The notes under the pieces are model-generated. The model was not told the origin of the DNA. It saw only the letters and a program-made list of their open reading frames with translations, and made no database searches. The position numbers were made by a program, and so were the translations under genes. Shown one piece after another: positions 16,401 to 23,332 of a stretch of 42,807 nucleotides of DNA (its first letter is position 1; each line of letters starts with the position of its first letter). The DNA comes from Verrucomicrobia bacterium UBA3761 (GTDB lineage Bacteria; Verrucomicrobiota; Kiritimatiellia; RFP12; UBA1067): assembly GCA_002371135.1 (NCBI GenBank), contig DFGB01000038.1, forward strand, positions 67,515 to 110,321, given 5' to 3'.

Positions 16401-19331
16401 GGTGGTGACGCCGCTGCCGTATTCCTCCTTCGTCTGCGTGATGGCCACCGAAGACCCCGCCCCAACAATGTAACCAGCGAGCCCCGCAAAATCACGAAGC
16501 GTTCCAACATTCCACGCTTGACTGCCGCCAAGTTCAACAGCCCCCGCTTGCACCAAGGGGAACGTATAACTATCACTACCATTGTAAGTCAGCACCAACG
16601 TTCCAGAACCTGTCTTGGCAACCTTATAATCTCCGTAAATGCGGCCAGAACAAGTCAGCGTCATTCCTTCGTCAACCTCTATCTTCCCGACACCATCAGC
16701 GGCACTGCCTTCACCTCCAGTAAGTCGGCACTGTATTGGACATGCAAGCGTTGCGGAACCAGAACCGCATGCATGTATAGTCGCGCCACCCTTTATATTC
16801 ATGTCGAAGGTGCCGTTGGACGTATCACTATTGCCGGTTATCGTGCCGCCACCATAGATGTTTATATGATTGTTCTGGCCAAGCGTCCAGCGATACGATT
16901 CCATTGCAAGCGTTCCGTAAACGTTAACCGTTCCAGTCGCATTGTAGCCCAGAGCATCATCCGAAACTGCCGTTAATGTCTTGTTCTCTGCAATGTTCAG
17001 CGTCCCAAGCATTTCTTGTCCCGCGAACCTGATGCTGGAATCCTGCGCAACGGTCAGCGTCGCCCCAGCGGGAACTTTGATCTGATGACCGGAGGAAGTG
17101 ATGTCAAACTTGCCCGTGAAGCCGTCGAAACTGTTGAATGTGAACGTGGCGGCAGGACCCGAATGGTCATAGAATGTACCCGAACCCGAAAGCTTTGCAA
17201 CTGTCAACGTATAGTTCTGATAGCCATTGTCGCTGCGCCAGGCGTATTCCTCCGAACCCGTGCCGTCTTCGAGAACGAGCGTATAGGAACACGTCAGGTT
17301 AGAATCATTTGTATAAGCCTTGACATTCGTGAACTTCACCTTGGATTCGGAGTTTCCCCAGTTGGGCATGTCGGCCGTCAAACTTGAGTTCGCTCTGTTA
17401 TTGCTATTAAGAGAGCCGAAATCCTTTAGCCACATCGTGCCCGTCCAGGCCGCATTGGAGAACGAAATGCCGCTTGTGATAGTGGGCAGGACGCCGTTGT
17501 ACTGGAGAACGCCCGGACCCTTGGCCGTGCCGACGAGTGCGCCCGTCGCCGAGACCTTCACGACGCCAGGTTGAGGGAAGTAAATCGACGAGGCCGCGAT
17601 CGCCGCGCCGGAAATCGTGAGTGTGGAAGTCGCCGGGACGTTGAACGTGATGGTGGAAAGCGTCGCCGCCGCCGTCACGGTCAGCGTCGCATTTATTCCG
17701 GCAGATACATTGACGACGGCATCGTCGCTGCTCGTCCAAGTTGTCGGCAAATCCACCGGCTCGGCAGACGTTATGTTGAGCTCCGTCGGTGTGACTTGGG
17801 AAATCGAACCATTGGCATTGGCCTTGTAGCCGTTGGCGGGGTTGAGAGCGCCGCTGATGGAGGTGGCGACGAAGTAGGGGAACGTCGCTCCTTCGGGGAA
17901 CGTGAAGGTTGTATCGTCGTCAACCGTCAATACGCCCTGGATGTATGCGGATGCGGTGGAAGCGCTTGCAACAGGCTGGTCGGAGAAATCGAGCGCCGCC
18001 CCGCTTGCATTCAATGTTGCGGTGAGTTTGCCTCCGCCGTGCACCCTCAACGTCCCCCCGGCCGTGGTCGCCATCTTATTGTCGTTCACGGATGCGACTA
18101 TCGCCGGAGAGCCGGCGGCGGCAAGCGACAGCGTCTTTCCGTTGGCAATATCGAGGTTGACATTGCCGCTGAACCGAAACGCGCCGCTGCGTATCACCGA
18201 AGCGTCGGCGTCGAATCTAAACCATGTCTCCGTGGCGCCGGAAGCCGCCCCGAACACGGTTGTACGCTTGTCGTTTGCCGTGCCTATGGACAAGCCGCCG
18301 GCGTCGCTCTCGACGATGATGCCGCCGAACGTGAACGGGCTGAATCCGCCGGTGAAGGTCTTGTTGGCGGAACTCGAGGTGAAGCGCAATGCACATCCCG
18401 GCGCGGAATACTGCGTCTGCCCTATGCAAAACTGCCTCCAGTTGTCGCTGCCGCTTGCGAACGTCGTCGAAGTGTCCTCTCCGGAAGCCACGTCGAACTG
18501 GTAGAGAGTGCCGTTGTCGCTCGAGCCGATGTCGCTTGAATCTTTAGAGGGAACCCAAGTGTACGTATTGTTGGCGTACGCCCACTTCCGGTACTTTTCC
18601 GCCGACGGCCAGACGTAATCGGCAAGGTCGGTGTTGGAGTATGCGTTGCCTGAGAAGATGGCGACTTTCTCGATAACCATGCCGGCACAGGCTTTCATCG
18701 TTGAATCGCTTGTTACCTTTCCAGACGGACCACCTATTGCGATGTTTTGAATATTCATCGTAAAGGTGCCATTCGCCTTGTATTTGCCGCTAAGCGATTT
18801 TATTGTTGCGCCGACATACAAGAAGTTCCCTGTTTTGATTCTAGTGCAAAGGGCAACACCACTTCCTGGAATGGTTGGTGCTGGGGAGTCAAAACTATAG
18901 GGTTTGCTTAATGTCGTACTATATGAGTAGTATGTTGCGGCAGTAGAACTGCCCTTGTCATAAATACCCTGGTCAACTTGATTACCTCCTCCGGTTCCAT
19001 TGAAAGTGGCAAAAACGGCATCTGATGCGCTCGAAAAGCTCGAGTACTTTATAAGAACTGATACATTTTCACTATTCACTCCTGTCACTAGAACACCAGA
19101 AGACGCATTATTAGCAATCACAATATTGCCATTGCTATCAGTTTCGTTGTCGTTAAGATCAATCGAATACCCGTTCTTGGTTTTGTTGAACTCGCCAGCC
19201 TCCCATACGGCAGTGGCCGTTGGGGCTTCTGCCCATGCGCCGTCTATTGCTACCACGGCGAGGAGCAGTGCGACGAGGTGCGCCGGTGGCGCGAGGTGGC
19301 GTGTCAGCCTTTTCAACAGTTTGTATTTCAT
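13500..19331 (-). CDS. Giant surface protein with autotransporter-type repeats and a LamG-like domain
   Basis: 1943 residues. A long signal peptide is present (basic MKYKLLKRLTRHL, hydrophobic LVALLLAVVAIDGAWA, cleavage near residue 35). Most of the protein is Gly/Ser/Thr/Asn-rich beta-helix-like sequence. One clear autotransporter-associated repeat is visible (KVAKTGSGTLVLTYNGSDSYTF). A LamG/concanavalin-A-like domain occupies about 1020-1237 (SGDWSAAIRC, VDIYCDGNLVTRYNG, YMRIYNFAIDANMI). The last ~80 residues form a separate beta domain (PGLWYSLESCDSATGSF) ending in YYKLGVDVAAPAE. There is no autotransporter barrel and no PEP-CTERM anchor. AAAGGAG stands about 7 bases before the ATG. It is probably an exported adhesin or glycan-binding protein; the function is inferred from composition and domains only. 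A near-consensus promoter lies about 620 bases upstream and a terminator about 140 bases downstream. Confidence 0.85.
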   Translation of the reverse strand: MKYKLLKRLTRHLAPPAHLVALLLAVVAIDGAWAEAPTATAVWEAGEFNKTKNGYSIDLNDNETDSNGNIVIANNASSGVLVTGVNSENVSVLIKYSSFSSASDAVFATFNGTGGGNQVDQGIYDKGSSTAATYYSYSTTLSKPYSFDSPAPTIPGSGVALCTRIKTGNFLYVGATIKSLSGKYKANGTFTMNIQNIAIGGPSGKVTSDSTMKACAGMVIEKVAIFSGNAYSNTDLADYVWPSAEKYRKWAYANNTYTWVPSKDSSDIGSSDNGTLYQFDVASGEDTSTTFASGSDNWRQFCIGQTQYSAPGCALRFTSSSANKTFTGGFSPFTFGGIIVESDAGGLSIGTANDKRTTVFGAASGATETWFRFDADASVIRSGAFRFSGNVNLDIANGKTLSLAAAGSPAIVASVNDNKMATTAGGTLRVHGGGKLTATLNASGAALDFSDQPVASASTASAYIQGVLTVDDDTTFTFPEGATFPYFVATSISGALNPANGYKANANGSISQVTPTELNITSAEPVDLPTTWTSSDDAVVNVSAGINATLTVTAAATLSTITFNVPATSTLTISGAAIAASSIYFPQPGVVKVSATGALVGTAKGPGVLQYNGVLPTITSGISFSNAAWTGTMWLKDFGSLNSNNRANSSLTADMPNWGNSESKVKFTNVKAYTNDSNLTCSYTLVLEDGTGSEEYAWRSDNGYQNYTLTVAKLSGSGTFYDHSGPAATFTFNSFDGFTGKFDITSSGHQIKVPAGATLTVAQDSSIRFAGQEMLGTLNIAENKTLTAVSDDALGYNATGTVNVYGTLAMESYRWTLGQNNHINIYGGGTITGNSDTSNGTFDMNIKGGATIHACGSGSATLACPIQCRLTGGEGSAADGVGKIEVDEGMTLTCSGRIYGDYKVAKTGSGTLVLTYNGSDSYTFPLVQAGAVELGGSQAWNVGTLRDFAGLAGYIVGAGSSVAITQTKEEYGSGVTTVTGIDSSITSITVNKLDGTTVTITPSDGTGALAETAVVSGSTICNHDYEFDNAWTDTGSDKKNATTWDSSDPNFLRDGETSNWSVYTAVCPGNDSKFNLSGDWSAAIRCTVPQKANGIIVAFGNKSSFVALAAGETANTARLVKGGGDNVQVTELATMSVAHATTAMHVYAFVKTANAVDIYCDGNLVTRYNGAIGDLSDGFQFGSVRNGIPTGCGLVRLYNSEKATGGNVDYMRIYNFAIDANMIAKLHNDHPYESPSSTFERTLAGESELEWSATDAWTKGSETADEPEADGIVELTATADSSIAANLATASLYETLTFNGAGAITVTKVANAATLSAVDVIVETDTTVAADAVDFSAARVEVATGKTLTFDFSNIPINSETRRNIVRLTGVSAAPSDLSDTTTWPVQVITHSDAQSLSDYHVSELTYDAGSLAYYYTYGLDHDIGGDVYYTGGYWSNASGNTISVTNAYGAVTKVFSGDTVVIPAYLTGGQSSTAYFDATLPENVTKIRIEKDYAFEPGVTSEILGGTTITVTTGCTLTFGATYRGLTLGAMTMNGSGTIKMGSSGSNETWLNGAVTGNATVTIDSGKTLKVGGSASIANSLAGSGTLWFYSLPSSALSLGDWTGTVDLPEFSAATSGVNLNNYGKSGSTIALRGMTGGWLTSPYTELAMTLRLDGDMNMTGFSPRAYSFAKITGTGDLVYGTSTSPTSIAITEVSGYSGTIVNNTDKTLTIATLALGDGATVDPGTPLLSIGGSGAVSVTAVTVGGAAADFEWEYDDECVFVKTPINRHAGYMDGTTAVITNTAATVAIPESAKGVTFYPTTSSFAFTGGTGLLGGLEDIAIKSKYEGGEQNIFGIFSLDPITYTFSLNARASLTVGEEVVSVTPALAAEAPFGVAEEKPSFSVKTIPGLWYSLESCDSATGSFTAESTVQATGTTTSLNATATPNPVKYYKLGVDVAAPAE

Positions 19332-19414
19332 AGGATTTCTCCTTTCCTCTCTTTGGTTGATTATTTTCCGGTTTTGTCCTTCAAAGCAGGATTCGCGTTG
19401 CGGCGGTTCGCCGG

Positions 19415-19438
19415 GCGCGGGGGACGTCGCCCCGCCGC
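19415..19438. repeat. GC-rich hairpin between leader frame and surface gene
   Basis: GCGGGG-type arms surround GACGTC in the 121-base gap between the leader frame and the surface gene. It is not followed by T residues on the minus strand, so it is unlikely to be a simple terminator. It could affect read-through from the upstream promoter. Confidence 0.45.
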
Positions 19439-19638
19439 ACCCGACCCGCCCGCTACTCGACAGTCTCCGTATCGCTCACGACGACTTTATAGTATTGGGC
19501 GCCGATTTCAGGCAGGTCCGCCTTTAGTTCGCTGACTTCGGTCACTTTCGTATGCTCGCCACGAGTGTAGTCAAACGTATTTGGCGTAATCAGAGTTCCC
19601 TCCTTCGCCAACCCGCCAGTGTTCAAAAAGGCAAGACG

Positions 19639-19679
19639 CGCTCGCGGCAAAGCGCGAGCGTTGCGATTTCGATCGCGAC
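19639..19679. repeat. Two back-to-back hairpins
   Basis: CGCTCGCG / CGCGAGCG with loop GCAAAG (19639-19660) is followed, sharing one base, by GTTGCGAT / ATCGCGAC with a TTCG loop (19660-19679; one G-T mismatch). It lies inside the leader frame and suggests an inserted palindromic repeat. Confidence 0.65.
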
Positions 19680-19827
19680 AAGCGCGACCCTTCCGTGCAG
19701 CGACAAAAAGACATGGCGCGGCTGTAAAGTCGCGCATGTGGGCGGAATAGAGTATCCGTCTGCGGTTTATGGAGAGATTATTGGCTCTAGCGATGGAATT
19801 GGGGCGGGAGGAACCGGGCGCAATTAT

Positions 19828-19838
19828 CCCCCCCCCCC
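19828..19838 (-). repeat. Homopolymer tract, 11 C on plus / 11 G on minus
   Basis: This is the longest homopolymer in the window. It sits exactly on a codon boundary of the leader frame that starts at 19919, where its length decides whether the frame stops or continues. Confidence 0.95.
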
Positions 19839-19953
19839 TATTCTATACGCGAAGAGAGGCACGGCGCAAACCATGCTTACATCGCCCTGGCGGGCTATGT
19901 TTCTCTTCTCAGACAACATCGGCAAAACCTCTCCTGATGCGTAATGTAGCGGC

Positions 19954-19983
19954 ATTATAGCATATCCCCCGATTGGGTGTCAA
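19954..19983 (-). promoter_or_regulatory. Near-consensus promoter upstream of leader frame and surface gene
   Basis: On the minus strand TTGACA (19983-19978), an 18-base spacer and TATAAT (19959-19954), preceded by TGC (extended -10). The start would fall near 19947, about 28 bases before the leader ATG at 19919 with its AGGAGAGG, and about 615 bases before the surface protein gene. Confidence 0.82.
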
Positions 19984-20007
19984 GAGCGTTGGAAAAATAT
20001 TTTGCAG

Positions 20008-20068
20008 CCTGTGACTTGTCAAAGTAAATGCCCATAGTGTATAGGCATTTACTTTGACAAGTCACAGG
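20008..20068. repeat. 61-base near-perfect palindrome
   Basis: Arms 20008-20032 and 20044-20068 match perfectly over 25 bases (starting CCTGTGACTTGTC). After one mismatch the pairing continues ATA/TAT around a GTG loop. It lies in the divergent region between the surface-gene promoter and ftsH. No T run follows in either direction, so it is not a standard terminator. It shares CAAAGTAAATGC with the hairpin at 8714-8732. Confidence 0.92.
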
Positions 20069-20081
20069 TGTCGGGAGAGGT

Positions 20082-20285
20082 TCGATTTTCGATTTGCGAT
20101 TTATTGTGGTGGACATGAATAAGGGCAGTATTTATCGCAGAGACCCGAGAGACGCAGAGTACGCAGAGAGAAAAATTTTTCGATTGTTTAATTGTTTCAA
20201 GCCTCTGCGTACTCTGCGACTCAGCGTCTCTGCGATAAAAAATGGAAGGCTTGAAGCAAATCGAAAATCGTAAATCGCAAATCGG
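20082..20285 (+). repeat. CAGAG-type composite hairpin element, copy 2, with heptamer flanks
   Basis: From outside in: three AAATCGN heptamers on the minus strand (20082-20102); the 26-base module shared with copy 1 (20099-20124); an arm of CAGAG units (20130-20170); an A/T-rich centre; the facing arm (20201-20239); a GGAAGGCTTGAAG module (20244-20256) found inverted in copy 3; and four in-phase plus-strand heptamers AAATCGA, AAATCGT, AAATCGC, AAATCGG (20258-20285). It ends just before the ftsH promoter. Confidence 0.88.
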
Positions 20286-20307
20286 CAACATTGTTGCCCT
20301 GATTCCC

Positions 20308-20337
20308 TTGACCCCCGGCAAGTTAAAATGGTATAAT
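20308..20337 (+). promoter_or_regulatory. ftsH promoter
   Basis: TTGACC (20308-20313), an 18-base spacer and TATAAT (20332-20337), with TGG directly before the -10. Ten bases separate the -10 from the ftsH ATG, so the mRNA would be nearly leaderless. Confidence 0.82.
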
Positions 20338-20347
20338 ATTCCGCCAT

Positions 20348-22279
20348 ATGGAAAACAAGGGTCAGAACAACAGAAAAAGTCTGCGATCGTGGCTTATAGT
20401 CGCGCTCGTAGTGTTCGCATTTTTCTCGTTGTACAGAATGAATCCGAACCCGACTCGGACGCACGAGCTGACGCAACTCGATTTTCTGCGTGCGCTAGAA
20501 TCGGGCAGGATAGTCGAACCGGTCGTCCGCTTTCTCGATCGCGACAATGGCGAGACGAGGCTTGAAGGAAAGATGCGCCTGCCAGAAAGCGCAGAGCAGG
20601 GAAAAGCCGTCGACGGAGTTTCGCCCGAGAGCGCGCTCGTCGAGTATCGCGTGAGGCTGGTTCCCGGCGAGAGCGAGGAGTTGATGAACAACCTCCTCAA
20701 GAGCGGCGTGCAGGTATCGATAACGGAAAAACGCTCCCCCTTCTCGCCGTTCATCGTGCAGACGATTTTCTTCTTTGCCATGATGGCGCTTATCTGGTAT
20801 CTTATGGGCAAGATGGCAGGCGGAGCCGGCGCAGGCGGCATCTTCGGCATTGGCAAATCGCGCGCCAAAATCCTCGACGCAAAAGAGGACAAGAAGGCGA
20901 CGACCTTTGGCGACGTGGCCGGAATCGACGAAGCAAAAGAGGAAGTGCAGGAGATAATCGAATTCCTCAAAGCACCCGACGCTTTCCGCAAGCTCGGCGG
21001 CAAAATCCCCAAGGGCGTGCTTCTCGTCGGCCCTCCCGGCACGGGCAAGACGCTCCTCGCGCGCGCCATCGCCGGCGAAGCGAAAGTCCCCTTCTTCTCC
21101 ATCTCGGGCAGCGACTTTGAAGATATGTTCGTGGGCGTAGGCGCTTCGCGCATGCGCGACATGTTCGCCGAAGCCAAAAAGCGCTCGCCCTGCATCATAT
21201 TCATCGACGAAATCGACTCCATCGGCCAGAAGCGCAGCGCCGCAGGTGCGTTCTCGGCTTCAATGAGCCACGACCAGACTCTCAACACGATGCTCGTCGA
21301 AATGGACGGCTTCGACGCAAACGAAGGCGTTATTGTCATCGCCGCGACGAACCGTCCTGAAACACTGGACTCCGCCCTTCTGCGTCCCGGCCGCTTCGAC
21401 CGGCAAGTGGTCATCGACCTGCCTACTCTCAAAGGACGCGAAGAGATCCTCGCCCTCCACGGCAAGAATATCAAGTTCGCGGAAGACGCCGACCTCAAGC
21501 GCATCGCCCGCGGTACGCCGGGCTTCTCCGGCGCGGACCTCGCCAACCTTCTCAACGAAGCGGCCCTTCTCGCCGTACGAAAGAAACTCGACGCCGTCGA
21601 CATGAGCACGCTCGAGGAGGCGCGCGACAAGGTGCTCTGGGGGCGCGAGCGCAAATCCGCCGGCTATGCACCGCGCGAGCGCGAAATCACGGCATGGCAC
21701 GAGGCAGGCCACACGATATTGCAGCTCCTCCTGAAAAACACGGATCCCCTGCACAAAGTGACTATCATCCCCCGCGGCCGCGCACTGGGCGCCACCATGT
21801 CGCTTCCTGAAAAGGACGTCCTCGGGAGAAATCGTTCATACTTCCTCGACCAGATGGTCGTTTGCTGCGGAGGAAGAGTCGGCGAAAAAATCTTCACTGG
21901 CGACATCTCCACCGGAGCCGCGCAGGATATCCGCCAGGCGACTGAAATCGCCCGCAAGATGGTGTGCACGTTCGGCATGAGCGAGAAGTTCGGTTTCCAG
22001 GCGTTCATGGAGCCAAACCGATTCTCCGACGCAGAACTCCCGCCCGCGTTCAGCGAAGAGACCGCGCGCATGATCGACGCGGAAGTCTCCAAACTCGTCA
22101 ACACCGCCTATGCCGACGCTGAAAAGCTCATCGGCCAAAACCGCGACAAGCTCGAACTCCTCGCCAAGACCCTCATTGAACGCGAAACCATGGACGCCAA
22201 GGAGGTTCAAGCCCTCCTCGGCATGCCATCGCAGGAAAATCCACCCCCCGCGCAGCCGCCCCTCGACCCGCAACCTTAA
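20348..22279 (+). CDS. ftsH: ATP-dependent zinc metalloprotease FtsH
   Basis: 643 residues, normal length. Two membrane segments (about 13-30 and 135-153) flank a periplasmic domain. The AAA+ module has Walker A GPPGTGKT (228-235), Walker B FIDEID (about 284) and the SRH around NRPETLDSALLRPGRFDR. The protease domain has the zinc motif HEAGH (451-455), with the third ligand in TGAAQDIRQAT. The proline-rich tail is variable in the family. It degrades misfolded membrane proteins and regulatory substrates, for example LpxC in enteric bacteria. It starts the ftsH-cdaA-mini cdaR-ftsK group, with 9 bases to cdaA. Confidence 0.97.
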   Translation: MENKGQNNRKSLRSWLIVALVVFAFFSLYRMNPNPTRTHELTQLDFLRALESGRIVEPVVRFLDRDNGETRLEGKMRLPESAEQGKAVDGVSPESALVEYRVRLVPGESEELMNNLLKSGVQVSITEKRSPFSPFIVQTIFFFAMMALIWYLMGKMAGGAGAGGIFGIGKSRAKILDAKEDKKATTFGDVAGIDEAKEEVQEIIEFLKAPDAFRKLGGKIPKGVLLVGPPGTGKTLLARAIAGEAKVPFFSISGSDFEDMFVGVGASRMRDMFAEAKKRSPCIIFIDEIDSIGQKRSAAGAFSASMSHDQTLNTMLVEMDGFDANEGVIVIAATNRPETLDSALLRPGRFDRQVVIDLPTLKGREEILALHGKNIKFAEDADLKRIARGTPGFSGADLANLLNEAALLAVRKKLDAVDMSTLEEARDKVLWGRERKSAGYAPREREITAWHEAGHTILQLLLKNTDPLHKVTIIPRGRALGATMSLPEKDVLGRNRSYFLDQMVVCCGGRVGEKIFTGDISTGAAQDIRQATEIARKMVCTFGMSEKFGFQAFMEPNRFSDAELPPAFSEETARMIDAEVSKLVNTAYADAEKLIGQNRDKLELLAKTLIERETMDAKEVQALLGMPSQENPPPAQPPLDPQP

Positions 22280-22288
22280 ACCCGTCAA

Positions 22289-23125
22289 ATGCTCGACATC
22301 TTCCGTTCTCTTCACGCTTCGGATTGGGTACAGATATTCGTTCTGTACCTTGCGATATATTCGTTGCTGAAAGGCGCCAAGGGATCGAGGTTCGGCCAGG
22401 CGTTGACGGGCATCGGGTTGCTGGCGTCGGTGTTGGTAGGATTCTCGTTCCTGTTCCATTTCGACGTTCTCACGCGCATCGTCCAGTTTATTCTCGTCTA
22501 TATGGCGATCTCGACCGTCGTCATCTTCCAGCCGGAAATCCGCCGCTTTCTCCAGACGATAGGCGCGTTCGGTTACTTTGAAAAGCCCAAACACACGAGC
22601 GACGGCTCGGCGACGCCGGAGCTCATCCTGCAAACTCTCCTCGAGCTCTCCAACGACCGCATGGGGGCGCTCATCGCGTTCGAGATGGGAATTTCGCTCA
22701 GGCCCTACGAATCCACCGGCGTCAAGACGGACGCCATCTTCACTCCCGAGCTCGTGAAGTCGATTTTCACCCCGCCCCTGCCTTTGCACGACGGCGGCGT
22801 CGTGATGCGCGGCGGACGCCTCTCCAGCGCCCACTGCATCTTCCCTGTATCCAACAATCCCGAGCTCATCTCAAGCGGAATGCGCCACAGGGCTGCGGTC
22901 GGGCTAAGCGAAGAGACGGACGCTATCGTCATCGTCGTCTCGGAAGAGACCGGCCTCATATCGGTCGCGCGCAACGGCAAGTTGCTGAAGTATCCTCCTA
23001 TCCAGGCCAAGACAGCCGTTTTGCGGTGGATTTCGCGCGCCATGATGGAAGACGAGCCCGAAAAGAACGCCATTCTAGACCATTTCAAGCGCCTGTTCAG
23101 CCCGCGAAGCACAACCGCCGGCTGA
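22289..23125 (+). CDS. cdaA: Diadenylate cyclase CdaA
   Basis: 278 residues. Three N-terminal membrane helices (about 12-85) are followed by a DAC domain with both catalytic motifs: DGG in PLHDGGVVM (D168-G170) and RHRAA (199-203) in GMRHRAAVGLSEETDAIV. It condenses two ATP to c-di-AMP, which in other bacteria controls potassium transport, osmotic balance and cell wall homeostasis. Its usual partner CdaR follows, here reduced to a 62-residue protein. A cation antiporter is encoded elsewhere in the window, but I see no c-di-AMP-binding domain in it. Confidence 0.95.
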   Translation: MLDIFRSLHASDWVQIFVLYLAIYSLLKGAKGSRFGQALTGIGLLASVLVGFSFLFHFDVLTRIVQFILVYMAISTVVIFQPEIRRFLQTIGAFGYFEKPKHTSDGSATPELILQTLLELSNDRMGALIAFEMGISLRPYESTGVKTDAIFTPELVKSIFTPPLPLHDGGVVMRGGRLSSAHCIFPVSNNPELISSGMRHRAAVGLSEETDAIVIVVSEETGLISVARNGKLLKYPPIQAKTAVLRWISRAMMEDEPEKNAILDHFKRLFSPRSTTAG

Positions 23126-23143
23126 AAAACCGGAGAGACTGCG

Positions 23144-23332
23144 ATGTTATTGAAAGAGAAAGACAAACGCTCCATCTTCCGCGTTCTTGCGGGGCTGGCA
23201 ATAGACAATCTCGGGCTCAAACTGCTCGCGATCGTTCTCGCATTCGCCATCTACCACGCACTCAAGCCAAGCGACGGCACCAGCCAGAAGACTTCATTCG
23301 AAAGGACAGATGAACAGGTCGGCACATACTGA
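23144..23332 (+). CDS. Minimal CdaR/YbbR-like membrane protein
   Basis: 62 residues with one membrane helix (about 19-42). The segment NLGLKLLAIVLAFAIYHALK matches the N-terminal anchor of CdaR/YbbR proteins, which normally follow CdaA and carry several extracytoplasmic YbbR domains. Here all YbbR domains are missing, and the frame stops inside the start of ftsK with a 23-base overlap. Gene order (cdaA-cdaR) supports the call. It may be a natural short regulator of CdaA that acts only through its helix, or a decayed cdaR. Confidence 0.6.
   Translation: MLLKEKDKRSIFRVLAGLAIDNLGLKLLAIVLAFAIYHALKPSDGTSQKTSFERTDEQVGTY

Larger units (their letters stand above)
19453..19919 (-). pseudogene. Leader reading frame interrupted at an 11-G tract; C-terminus like the surface protein
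   Basis: On the minus strand AGGAGAGG precedes an ATG at 19919, which opens a frame of 27 codons that runs exactly up to a run of eleven G (19838-19828). As given, TAA follows immediately after the tract. With 9 or 12 G the frame would instead stay open through 19737 to the stop at 19453, giving about 155 residues. Its end (about 19617-19453) reads TRGEHTKVTEVSELKADLP and then EIGAQYYKVVVSDTETVE. That resembles the YYKLGVDVAAPAE end of the 1943-residue protein 121 bases downstream, so at least this part looks like a remnant of a paralogue. The middle overlaps two tight hairpins (19639-19679) and looks non-coding. It is either a phase-variable leader cistron or a decayed gene. Confidence 0.45.

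Noticed and set aside
19552..19944. 130-codon plus-strand gene
   Set aside because: It crosses the hairpins, the poly-C tract and the -10 region of the minus-strand promoter zone. No start signal and no protein-like composition is seen.
20008..20068. Bidirectional rho-independent terminator
   Set aside because: The stem is long enough, but there is no T run on either strand and the GC content of the stem base is modest.
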